Assembly: GCF_000017405.1 (NCBI RefSeq)
Contig: NC_009668.1
Location: forward strand, 1,667,001 to 1,731,000
Length of the DNA stretch: 64,000 nt
Direction: 5' to 3'
Source: Brucella anthropi ATCC 49188
Lineage (GTDB): Bacteria; Pseudomonadota; Alphaproteobacteria; Rhizobiales; Rhizobiaceae
Shown here piece by piece: positions 57,859 through 64,000 of this stretch (positions are counted from its first letter, which is position 1; the number at the start of each line of letters is the position of its first letter). Under the pieces are notes generated by a model. The model was not told the DNA's origin, did no database searches, and was given only the letters and a program-made list of their open reading frames with translations. Position numbers and translations under genes: made by a program.

Positions 57859-58146
57859 TTAAGTCCGATCTGGTTTGCCGTAAGCCTTGCGCAATTCTTC
57901 CTTGGCGGTTTCCAGCACTTGTTTGCGCGTTTCCGGCAAGTTCTTGCCAGCGCGGTTGATGTAGAAGGTCAGCATGGACATGGCCGAGCGAAACGGTTCC
58001 GCCTTGCGTTTGTGGCTCTTGTCAGCCGAGCGTTTCAGGGAAGCTGCGATTTCCTTCGGATCATCCTGCTCGAACACATGCGGTTCGATATCTAACGCGT
58101 CGCTGTGTTCGGTCACGTCGGCTGACCATTTCTTTGCCTGGACCAT
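57859..58146 (-). CDS. DUF3175 domain protein
   Basis: The 95-residue protein matches DUF3175: KKWSADVTEHSDALDIEPHVF at residues 5-24 in part, then DPKEIAASLKRSADKSHKRKAEPFRSAMSMLTFYINRAGKNL. The family has no assigned function and is widespread in stress-related loci of proteobacteria; the basic helices suggest nucleic-acid contact, which is inference. AGAGGAG precedes the ATG at 58146. A perfect EcfG-type promoter lies 30 bases upstream. Confidence 0.85.
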   Translation of the reverse strand: MVQAKKWSADVTEHSDALDIEPHVFEQDDPKEIAASLKRSADKSHKRKAEPFRSAMSMLTFYINRAGKNLPETRKQVLETAKEELRKAYGKPDRT

Positions 58147-58175
58147 ATCAAAACTCCTCTGTTGCAAGTTTCGAT

Positions 58176-58200
58176 AACCGTCGAGGGCAGTTCATGTTCC
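58176..58200 (-). promoter_or_regulatory. EcfG-type stress promoter before the DUF3175 gene
   Basis: Minus strand GGAAC, 17 bases, GTT; about 30 bases before the DUF3175 start. Divergent from the site at 58266. Confidence 0.78.
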
Positions 58201-58265
58201 CCTTTCACTGCTCTGCAGCCGTGACCCAGGATTACGCGCAGCTTCGCAAAGCTTCCTGCTCTTAT

Positions 58266-58290
58266 GGAACAAAGTATCTGCCAGCTTGTT
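58266..58290 (+). promoter_or_regulatory. EcfG-type stress promoter before the DUF3008 unit
   Basis: GGAAC, 17 bases, GTT; about 46 bases before the first gene of the plus-strand unit at 58337. Confidence 0.78.
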
Positions 58291-58336
58291 CCGGACCATT
58301 ATTAACCACCCGGGTCTTCGCAATGGAGAAAGTACA

Positions 58337-58603
58337 ATGTTCAATACTGACCCTTCAAACTGCGGGTTGCTCTTTTTCAACAAAGATCGAGTCGGCGCGG
58401 GCGAACCGTCCCAGCGCGAAACACGGGACCATCAAGCACGCCCGACGCATGAGCAGTCCAACGCACCCGGCAATCCACACCAGCCCCAACCGAACGATCC
58501 GCAAAAGAACTTCGATTTTGACGACCCCAATGGCGCGCGTCCGAATGACCTTGCCAATCCCGGTCCGCGTGTAATGAGACGCGAACGCAGCGATCGAGAC
58601 TGA
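58337..58603 (+). CDS. Small hydrophilic disordered protein
   Basis: The 88-residue protein is almost entirely asparagine, aspartate, proline, glutamine and arginine (NPHQPQPNDPQKNFDFDDPN in the middle) after a short MFNTDPSNCGLLFFNKDR start. It looks intrinsically disordered. GGAGAAAG precedes the ATG, and an EcfG-type promoter lies upstream. Family unknown; the role may be protective, like hydrophilins. Confidence 0.62.
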   Translation: MFNTDPSNCGLLFFNKDRVGAGEPSQRETRDHQARPTHEQSNAPGNPHQPQPNDPQKNFDFDDPNGARPNDLANPGPRVMRRERSDRD

Positions 58604-58627
58604 CCGACCCCTTACAGGAGATGTAAG

Positions 58628-58816
58628 ATGCCTGCGAAATCCAAAGCACAACAACAGGCTGCCGGCGCGGCCTTGGCTGCAAAACGTGGAGACAAATCAA
58701 AAAGTCAACTACGTGGAGCATCCAGGGAAATGGCCAAGTCCATGAGTGAGAAAGAGCTCGAAAAATTGGCCTCCACCAGACAGAAGGACAAGCCGGAGCA
58801 TAAGTCGAAGTCCTGA
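58628..58816 (+). CDS. DUF3008 family protein
   Basis: The 62-residue protein begins MPAKSKAQQQAAGAALAAKR and continues with KSQLRGASREMAKSMSEKELEKLASTR, the DUF3008 pattern. These basic small proteins have no known function and occur next to DUF892 and similar genes. The ribosome site ACAGGAGATG is clear. It follows the previous gene by 24 bases, and a 46-residue frame follows. Confidence 0.85.
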   Translation: MPAKSKAQQQAAGAALAAKRGDKSKSQLRGASREMAKSMSEKELEKLASTRQKDKPEHKSKS

Positions 58817-58837
58817 CAAAACGGACAGGAAATAACG

Positions 58838-58978
58838 ATGATTATCCTGAAGTGGCTTGCCGTCATCATGTTCGCCGCCGCATTGTTCGGGCTGGGAACC
58901 CTGTTCATCACGTCGGACAAGGGGGACGTCTCTCCAGAAAGTCCCACCCAACCGTCCAGCTCCCCGACGCAACCCTGA
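58838..58978 (+). CDS. Small single-helix membrane peptide (46 residues)
   Basis: MIILKWLAVIMFAAALFGLG gives one membrane helix, followed by TLFITSDKGDVSPESPTQPS and a short proline/serine tail. ACAGGAAATAACG serves as ribosome site. It lies 21 bases after the DUF3008 gene, so it is probably co-transcribed. Such short membrane peptides are frequent in stress operons; function unknown. Confidence 0.6.
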   Translation: MIILKWLAVIMFAAALFGLGTLFITSDKGDVSPESPTQPSSSPTQP

Positions 58979-59011
58979 TCGCGACTGCTCGCCTGTTTTT
59001 TTCGATCGCGC

Positions 59012-59036
59012 GAAACAAAATTATTCCTAGCGGGTT
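59012..59036 (+). promoter_or_regulatory. EcfG-like promoter, GAAAC variant
   Basis: GAAAC, 17 bases, GTT, 70 bases before the DUF892 gene; same spacing as the perfect sites. Confidence 0.48.
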
Positions 59037-59105
59037 AGGTGCGCCGTCGTCGCAATTTTCAACCGCACGACAAGAACAGTTCATAACCACAAGGAGGAGC
59101 CGGAA

Positions 59106-59609
59106 ATGGCCAGCACCAAGCAACGCAATCTCGATGACCTATTCTACGACACGCTCAAGGACATTTATTATGCGGAGCGTAAGATATTGAAAACGCTTCC
59201 CAAAATGTCCCGAGCGGCCACTGATGAAAAGCTCAAGAACGCGTTCGAAAAGCACCGGGAACAAACCGAAGGACATGTCGAACGTTTGCAGCAATGCTTC
59301 GAGATTCTCGGTAAGCGTGCGCAAGGCAAGACCTGTGATGCCATTGAAGGTATTATCGCTGAAGGGGAAGAGATCATCGAAGAGTTTTCGAATAGTCCCG
59401 CCCTTGATGCCGGTTTGATATCTGCGGCCCAGGCGGTCGAACATTACGAAATCACGCGTTACGGCACATTGAAGCGTTGGGCCGAAACCCTGGGCCACAA
59501 GGATGTGGCGAAACTCCTCGACCAGACCCTGCAGGAAGAAGGTCAGACCGATAAGGACCTGACGAAACTCGCGGAGTCCTCTGCCAATCCCCGTGCGGAA
59601 GCCGCCTGA
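59106..59609 (+). CDS. DUF892 ferritin-like protein (YciF/YciE type)
   Basis: The 167-residue protein is a four-helix bundle of the DUF892 family: LDDLFYDTLKDIYYAERKILKTLPKM, HREQTEGHVERLQQCFE, then AVEHYEITRYGTL, with glutamates and histidines placed as in ferritin-like di-iron sites. YciF is a stress-induced protein that may bind iron or manganese. Length is typical. AGGAGGAG precedes the ATG. The following gene starts 36 bases later and is probably co-transcribed. Confidence 0.88.
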   Translation: MASTKQRNLDDLFYDTLKDIYYAERKILKTLPKMSRAATDEKLKNAFEKHREQTEGHVERLQQCFEILGKRAQGKTCDAIEGIIAEGEEIIEEFSNSPALDAGLISAAQAVEHYEITRYGTLKRWAETLGHKDVAKLLDQTLQEEGQTDKDLTKLAESSANPRAEAA

Positions 59610-59645
59610 GCGCAGACTTTTCAAGACCGCTAGCGAGGTGATGAC

Positions 59646-60755
59646 ATGGAAAGTGCCCTATTCCGGGGTGATCCTACGGGAAAAATTCGTGTCGTTTGCC
59701 AGTCTTCTGACAGTCCTCACAATGTAGCCAGCGTGGAAGCGTTGGCTGCCCGCCTACGTTCGCTGACCGGCAGGCAATTGCGGCCCACCCTGCAAAGCTT
59801 TGACGAGAACAACGAAACGTTTTTCGTACCGACTTTTGCTCTGGTCCGCCAGGACGGGCACCCCGAAATGAGCATTGAGAACTTCTACGGCGGCATCGTT
59901 CACCACGGTTTTATGGCAACGAAACTCGTTACCCATCCACACTGGCACGACGATGACAATTTGCCGGAAGGTTGGGCAGGAAACTTTGCAGCTTGTTTAC
60001 AGGATTGTGTTCTACCCGGCTTTTCGGTCTTTTCACATGGCCATGCACTGGATGCCGCTGGTGCCCTGCTAAAAAAGCACAAGGTTCGATTCAAAAATCC
60101 CTATGCGTCCGGCGGCAAAGACCAGACCGTCATCGAAACCGTTCGCGCCCTCGACGGATTTCTGGAAACCGTATCTGATCGCGAAATTGCGAACGGGCTC
60201 GTCGTCGAAGAGGACGTTGAAAACTCTACCACCTATTCCGTAGGACAGGTCCAGATCGAAGATCACATCGGAAGCTATCTAGGCCGTCAATATACTTCGC
60301 ACGACGAGGACGGGAGTAAAGTTTATGCGGGTAGCCGTTTGCGTGTGGTGCGCGGCGGCTGGGACGCTCTGCTTCACCAAGTCCAATCGCCCGTTGCACG
60401 CAGGATCGTAGAGAATGCCAGACGTTACGATGAAGCAGCTCTTCAACATCTCGGTCTCGTTGCGTCGCGCAGAAACTACGACGTTCTTGTCGGGCCGATA
60501 ACGGAAAATGGCGTCCGCTGCGGCGTATTGGAACAATCATGGCGTGTGGGAGGTGCCTCCCCTGCCGAAGTTCTGGCATTGGAAAAACTGGCGCAGGACG
60601 AAACTGTTACCGCCGTACAGGCAGTATTGCGCGAGAGCTATGGTCAGCCATCTACATTCAACGAGGACGATTTCGTCGTTTACGTCGGCGACGACGATTT
60701 CGGACGACCTCTCCACAAATATGCGCGAATAGAGAAAATCTATCATGATCCGTAA
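59646..60755 (+). CDS. DUF3182 family protein (ATP-grasp-like)
   Basis: The 369-residue protein fits DUF3182, recognised from the ordered blocks FFVPTFALV, VTHPHWHDD (in part), LPGFSVFSHGHALDAAGALL, NPYASGGKDQ (about residue 153), VRGGWDAL and EQSWRVGGASPAEVLALEKL. The K-x-P...GGxDQ and later acidic motifs are like ATP-grasp nucleotide sites, so it may ligate an amine and an acid; this is inference. The following hydrolase gene overlaps it by 11 bases. Confidence 0.72.
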   Translation: MESALFRGDPTGKIRVVCQSSDSPHNVASVEALAARLRSLTGRQLRPTLQSFDENNETFFVPTFALVRQDGHPEMSIENFYGGIVHHGFMATKLVTHPHWHDDDNLPEGWAGNFAACLQDCVLPGFSVFSHGHALDAAGALLKKHKVRFKNPYASGGKDQTVIETVRALDGFLETVSDREIANGLVVEEDVENSTTYSVGQVQIEDHIGSYLGRQYTSHDEDGSKVYAGSRLRVVRGGWDALLHQVQSPVARRIVENARRYDEAALQHLGLVASRRNYDVLVGPITENGVRCGVLEQSWRVGGASPAEVLALEKLAQDETVTAVQAVLRESYGQPSTFNEDDFVVYVGDDDFGRPLHKYARIEKIYHDP

Positions 60756-61473
60756 CGCCACCGCCGTCAGCGTCGACCAGCACGAACTGGCCGCGACTGT
60801 CATCTCTCCGGATACCACCATTCCGGGCGTTCTATTTCTGCACGGTTGGGCCGGTAGCCAAGAACGCGATATCGAAAGAGCAAATGCGATATCCTCGCTC
60901 GGTTGTGTTTGTCTTACCTTCGACATGCGCGGCCATGGGGAATTGCTGTCCAGCAACAAAACCGTAACGCGCGGTGAAAATCTTGACGATGCTATTGCTG
61001 CATATGACCGGCTGGCCAGCTTCAAAATGGTCGAAGACGGTTCGATTGTGGTCATAGGAAGCAGCTATGGAGGGTATCTCGCGACATTGCTGACCGAATT
61101 TCGGCCCGTCCGTTGGCTGGCATTAAGAGCCCCGGCACTTTATCGTGACCAGCTTTGGCAAGTCCCTAAAGCACGGCTCGACCGCAGTGACCTGCAATCC
61201 TATCGTTCGACACTCGTAAAGTTTGATGATAACCGCGCACTTCGACAGGCCCGAGAATTTCTTGGCGATGTACTGCTGGTCGAGTCCGAACACGACATCA
61301 TCGTCCCACATCCCACGGTCGCAAGTTATCAAACTGCCTTCATCAATTCTCAATCGTTGACCGTTCGGATGATAGGTGGCGCGGATCACGCACTTACCGG
61401 AGACCATCATCAAAAGGTCTACAATCAGCTTTTGACCCGTTGGATCAGAGAAATGGTTCTCGGAGCACGCTAA
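60745..61473 (+). CDS. Alpha/beta hydrolase (dienelactone-hydrolase/S9-like)
   Basis: The 242-residue protein has the fold markers FLHGWAGSQERD (oxyanion hole), FDMRGHGE, nucleophile serine 107 in GSSYGGYL, an acid in ESEHDIIVPH and histidine in GGADHAL. It resembles small esterases that act on peptides or acyl groups. It starts 11 bases inside the DUF3182 gene, so the pair is coupled and may act on a common metabolite. Confidence 0.83.
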   Translation: MIRNATAVSVDQHELAATVISPDTTIPGVLFLHGWAGSQERDIERANAISSLGCVCLTFDMRGHGELLSSNKTVTRGENLDDAIAAYDRLASFKMVEDGSIVVIGSSYGGYLATLLTEFRPVRWLALRAPALYRDQLWQVPKARLDRSDLQSYRSTLVKFDDNRALRQAREFLGDVLLVESEHDIIVPHPTVASYQTAFINSQSLTVRMIGGADHALTGDHHQKVYNQLLTRWIREMVLGAR

Positions 61474-61474
61474 C

Positions 61475-61499
61475 GGAACAATGTAAGGGTTCATTGGTT
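61475..61499 (+). promoter_or_regulatory. EcfG-type stress promoter
   Basis: GGAAC, 17 bases, GTT, 32 bases before the exported protein gene at 61532. Confidence 0.78.
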
Positions 61500-61531
61500 G
61501 GGACAGTCCCTCAGAAACAAGGGAGCCAACG

Positions 61532-61849
61532 ATGAAACGGTCTATTCGAAATCTCGCAGGCGCAGCCTTCTTGCTGCTCGCACCAGCGGCGTTTGCCCAA
61601 ACTACACCTACTGAAGAACCTCAGACTCCCGCAGTTACCACGCCCGGAGAGAAAAATCCGAAGGCACCGGTGCCTGGGCAGAACAGTTTTACCGAGGATC
61701 AGGCAAAGGAACGCCTGACCGAAGAGGGGTTCAGCAACATTATGAATCTTCAACTCGGCGAAGATGGCATCTGGCGCGCCGAAGCCGCGCGTGACGGTCA
61801 GCCTGTCAAAGTTCTTCTCGACTTTCAGGGAAACATCACCACGCAGTGA
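61532..61849 (+). CDS. Small exported protein with PepSY-like domain
   Basis: The 105-residue protein has a signal peptide (MKRSIRNLAGAAFLLLAPAA, cleavage near AFA-QTT), a threonine/proline-rich linker and a C-terminal domain (SFTEDQAKERLTEEGFSNIMN in part, then DGIWRAEAARDGQPVKVLLDFQGNITTQ) that looks like a PepSY fold. Periplasmic PepSY proteins modulate envelope proteases. EcfG-type promoter upstream; first gene of a unit that continues through 63337. Confidence 0.78.
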   Translation: MKRSIRNLAGAAFLLLAPAAFAQTTPTEEPQTPAVTTPGEKNPKAPVPGQNSFTEDQAKERLTEEGFSNIMNLQLGEDGIWRAEAARDGQPVKVLLDFQGNITTQ

Positions 61850-61884
61850 CCGGTTGTAGTCGCAACACCATAAAGGAGATGAAA

Positions 61885-62490
61885 ATGGCTTATATCACGG
61901 GTCTATTCGACAATCACGACGAAGCCGTCGATGCCGTTAGAGCGCTCGAAGAAGCCGGGATTCCGGCTGAAAATATCAGCCTGATTTCGAATAACACAGA
62001 TGGTCGATATGCAGGCGAGGCCCTGAAGGACGAAGAGAGCGCAGTCACAGGTGCTGAAACCGGCGCCGGTCTTGGTGCAGTAGCAGGCGGTGGTGCCGGG
62101 CTGTTGACCGGGCTGGGCCTGCTATCCATACCGGGTGTCGGTCCGGTCGTGGCGGGCGGTTGGCTCACCGCCACACTGGTCGGACTGGTCGGCGGAGCGA
62201 CTGCCGGCGGCGTCGCAGGCGGTATTGTGGGCGCTCTCGTGGAAACCGGCGTGCCCGAAGAAGAGGCGCAGGCCTATAGCGAAGCCATTCGCCGTGGCAG
62301 TACTCTGGTTGCCGTTCGTTGCGATGAGACGGAGCGAGAGAAGGTCGAAGCTATTCTTGATGATTGGGCGCGGGTCAATATCGGCCAAAGACGCGATGCT
62401 TATATCGAAGAAGGATGGGAGAGCTTCAATGCGTCGGGCGCGCCCTACACTGCGGACGAAATTGAACGCGAACGTCAGCGCTGGGGCTAG
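61885..62490 (+). CDS. YflT-like / glycine-zipper stress protein
   Basis: The 201-residue protein starts with a general-stress-protein 17M-type domain (MAYITGLFDNHDEAVDAVRA, then EEAGIPAENISLIS), a central glycine/alanine-rich zipper (about residues 50-130, with GAETGAGLGAVAGGGAG and VGGATAGGVAGGIVGALVE) that may span or associate with a membrane, and a soluble C-terminus with VAVRCDETEREKVEAILD. GGAGATG precedes the ATG at 61885. Function unknown; the type recurs in stress regulons. Confidence 0.78.
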   Translation: MAYITGLFDNHDEAVDAVRALEEAGIPAENISLISNNTDGRYAGEALKDEESAVTGAETGAGLGAVAGGGAGLLTGLGLLSIPGVGPVVAGGWLTATLVGLVGGATAGGVAGGIVGALVETGVPEEEAQAYSEAIRRGSTLVAVRCDETEREKVEAILDDWARVNIGQRRDAYIEEGWESFNASGAPYTADEIERERQRWG

Positions 62491-62501
62491 GCGGATTGAC
62501 T

Positions 62502-62717
62502 ATGAAAGAAGTAGATCCGCGCAAGGCCCGTCAAGGTTTGAATGGACGGCGTATTCTAATGATACTCATTTCCAGCCTGATACTGGCCGTGATTGTCTGG
62601 GGCGCAGTCGAATTTTACGGGAAAATGCGCCCCGGTCGCGGTTTCATGGATGACAATAGCAAGCCGCCTGCATCCACGGAATCACAGACGCCGCCTTCGG
62701 CAACAGGTCGGCGATGA
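62502..62717 (+). CDS. Small single-pass membrane protein
   Basis: The 71-residue protein has a basic N-terminus (MKEVDPRKARQGLNGRR), one membrane helix (ILMILISSLILAVIVWGAVEF) and a hydrophilic tail with proline/serine residues. It overlaps the next gene by 4 bases (ATGA), so it is coupled to the UdgX-type gene. No family recognised. The ribosome site is weak. Confidence 0.65.
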   Translation: MKEVDPRKARQGLNGRRILMILISSLILAVIVWGAVEFYGKMRPGRGFMDDNSKPPASTESQTPPSATGRR

Positions 62718-63337
62718 CAGTACCAGCAATCACCCGTCGCCAACAGAATCTTGAACAAGTCTGCGCGGAAGCGCGGACTTGTCGGCGTTGTGAGCTCTAT
62801 CAAAATGCAACACAGACGGTTTTTGGCGAAGGGCGCACCGGCGCCCGAGTTTTCTTTGTTGCCGAACAACCTGGCGACAAGGAGGATATTGGAGGAAGGC
62901 CCTTGATTGGCCCTGCAGGTCGGCTCTTCGATGCCTGCCTAAACGAAGTCGGTATCAAACGCGAGCGATGCTATATTACCAATGCGGTAAAACACTTTCG
63001 ACATACACAGCGCGGTAAAAGACGCATTCACCAGCGCCCGTCAACCAGCCACATTGAAGCTTGTCGCTGGTGGCTCCAGCAGGAAATTGAACTGGTTGAA
63101 CCCCACATCATCGTTGCGCTGGGCGCAGTTGCCGCCCGTTCCCTTTTCGGAAAGCCGATGAAAATCGCAGCGATACGCGGCATCCCTCTCGAGTTCGAGA
63201 ACCACCTTATCCTTGTGACGATCCACCCATCCTACCTGCTACGCTTACGTGCCCAGAGCGGCTTTGATCGCGAACGGGCGATGTTTCTCAAAGAACTGGC
63301 CAAAGTCGCGGAGTTCGAGCGCGCCGCCGAAACGTGA
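62714..63337 (+). CDS. udgX: UdgX-type uracil-DNA glycosylase
   Basis: The 207-residue protein belongs to the uracil-DNA glycosylase superfamily and has the UdgX features: AEQPGDKEDIGG at 50-61, PLIGPAGRLFDACL, TNAVKHFRH and the R-loop KRRIHQRP with histidine 106, which in mycobacterial UdgX becomes covalently joined to the abasic site. An iron-sulfur cluster is expected from CRRC (23-26) and cysteine 117. Substrate and covalent chemistry are inferred from the motif. It is in the stress unit, so DNA repair is part of the response. Confidence 0.86.
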   Translation: MTVPAITRRQQNLEQVCAEARTCRRCELYQNATQTVFGEGRTGARVFFVAEQPGDKEDIGGRPLIGPAGRLFDACLNEVGIKRERCYITNAVKHFRHTQRGKRRIHQRPSTSHIEACRWWLQQEIELVEPHIIVALGAVAARSLFGKPMKIAAIRGIPLEFENHLILVTIHPSYLLRLRAQSGFDRERAMFLKELAKVAEFERAAET

Positions 63338-63359
63338 AGTTTATTACAGTCGTTTTCCC

Positions 63360-63384
63360 GGAACATCATTTGCTCTGTCTTGTT
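63360..63384 (+). promoter_or_regulatory. EcfG-type stress promoter before the repeat protein
   Basis: GGAAC, 17 bases, GTT, 70 bases upstream of the start at 63455. Confidence 0.72.
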
Positions 63385-63454
63385 AGGCTTATGTCACGCG
63401 CGACAAATTCCACTCCCAACAATCAATGGTCTAAAACCACTGAAAGGAAAGAGA

Positions 63455-63643
63455 ATGGCACAGAACCACACGCAAGGTGGCACACACGAACAACACGTGA
63501 AAGCCGGCCAGCAAAGCCACAAGAACGATGGCAAGCATGCGAGCAGCGGAGGCGGCGACAAGCAACAGCAGCAGACGTCTTCCCGTGGGGGAACCCATGA
63601 GCAGCATGTAAAGGCAGGTCAACAGAGCCATAAGAATTCGTAA
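63455..63643 (+). CDS. Small repeat protein, KGG-like stress protein
   Basis: The 62-residue protein contains two exact copies of GGTHEQHVKAGQQSHKN separated by a 20-residue glycine/glutamine/serine linker. It is hydrophilic and rich in histidine. It resembles KGG-repeat stress proteins (Con-10/GsiB type) in size and periodic glycine-lysine pattern but is not identical. Fifteen of 17 codons differ between the copies although the residues are identical, so the repeat is old and conserved. GAAAGGAAAGAG is the ribosome site. Confidence 0.72.
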   Translation: MAQNHTQGGTHEQHVKAGQQSHKNDGKHASSGGGDKQQQQTSSRGGTHEQHVKAGQQSHKNS

Positions 63644-63649
63644 TTCAAA

Positions 63650-63670
63650 GGGGCGGCCTCGTGCCGCCCC
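63650..63670 (+). terminator. Hairpin after the repeat protein gene
   Basis: GGGGCGGC pairs with GCCGCCCC around CTCGT. There is no T-run after it, so it may be a weak terminator and could allow read-through into the sigma factor gene. Confidence 0.5.
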
Positions 63671-63708
63671 ATTCTCAAACCGGACTTTTGTTCGGAAAGG
63701 CTAAGACG

Positions 63709-64000
63709 ATGTCTTTCAAGCCAAATCCCGACTACATGCTGGAGCCGGAACATCTCGTTGAGATGATACCGGCTTTGCGCGCGTTTTCCCGCACATTTTA
63801 CCGTCAGAAAGAAGATGCTGAGGATCTTGTTCAGGAAACATTGTTGAAAGCACTGGCCAATCGAGAAAAATACGTTCCCTATTCGCCCCTGAAATCCTGG
63901 CTTTTCACCATCATGCGCAACACGTTCTGCACGCGTATTCGCATCCAGAACCGTGAAGCACCGGGCGTGAGCGAGTGCGTTTCACCCATAGCTTCAGTCA
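63709..64000 (+). CDS. ECF-type RNA polymerase sigma factor, 3' end outside window
   Basis: The first 97 residues are visible: MSFKPNPDYMLEPEHLVEMI, then a region 2 sequence RAFSRTFYRQKEDAEDLVQETLLKAL and SWLFTIMRNTFCTRIRIQNRE, typical for an extracytoplasmic-function sigma factor (DLVQETLLKAL is the core-binding helix). The type resembles the EcfG-like group that reads GGAAC promoters, but the -35 recognition region (sigma 4) is not in the window. GGAAAGG precedes the ATG. It sits at the end of the stress block and may control it. Confidence 0.85.
   Translation, partial: MSFKPNPDYMLEPEHLVEMIPALRAFSRTFYRQKEDAEDLVQETLLKALANREKYVPYSPLKSWLFTIMRNTFCTRIRIQNREAPGVSECVSPIASV

Noticed and set aside
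58134..58574. A 146-codon plus-strand frame over the disordered-protein gene
   Set aside because: Starts inside the divergent DUF3175 gene, no ribosome site; the frame starting at 58337 has one and follows the stress promoter.

Overview
The window looks like chromosomal DNA of a Brucella/Ochrobactrum-type alphaproteobacterium (Hyphomicrobiales). The grounds are an Omp10-type lipoprotein gene (27182-27562), an ornithine decarboxylase with a speF-like leader, homospermidine synthase, CpdR, an mmgR/suhB-type small RNA beside an inositol-phosphatase-family gene, and about 105-bp palindromic repeats like those of Brucella. These calls come from reading the sequence; no database search was run.

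Layout. 0-4.2 kb: surface polysaccharide genes (DUF6492, flippase, Wzz/GumC-type protein). 4.3-6.8 kb: GNAT enzyme and ornithine decarboxylase with a structured leader. 6.9-17 kb: amidase, LysR regulator, DUF1007/NicO metal export pair, modABC molybdate transporter, tRNA hydroxylase TrhO, an orphan endolysin-like muramidase and KDPG aldolase. 17-27 kb: a DUF882/M15-type peptidoglycan protein with an upstream CtrA-like box, an NtrC-like regulator lacking the GAFTGA loop, oligoendopeptidase F, pabB/pabC and homospermidine synthase. 27-38.6 kb: omp10, hemH, SPFH/NfeD pair, kdsD, a beta-barrel protein, a gluconate permease, galU, an MltB-type transglycosylase and a DUF459 protein. 38.8-53.6 kb: a CycA-like permease, gltBD, threonine aldolase, Hsp20, a hydrolase, HisN/SuhB-type phosphatase, the small RNA, an N-formylglutamate amidohydrolase and cpdR.

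The most unusual part starts right after tRNA-Val(GAC) at 53645-53719 and runs to the window end. It is about 10 kb of short, mostly uncharacterised genes: pcm, DUF3606, DUF3175, DUF3008, DUF892, DUF3182, a glycine-zipper protein, a UdgX-type uracil-DNA glycosylase, disordered hydrophilic proteins and a repeat protein resembling KGG stress proteins. It ends in an ECF sigma factor gene cut by the window edge. Eight sites in this block have GGAAC (six) or GAAAC (two), followed by 17 bases (18 in one) and GTT, placed upstream of its transcription units; two pairs are divergent. This matches the known promoter of the alphaproteobacterial general stress sigma factor EcfG. I read the block as a compact stress-response island covering protein repair, DNA repair, ferritin-like protection and envelope or hydrophilic proteins.

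Two families of palindromic intergenic repeats sit exactly at gene ends. In five cases the first triplet of the repeat is the stop codon of the upstream gene. In two cases the repeat ends just before the ribosome binding site of the downstream gene.
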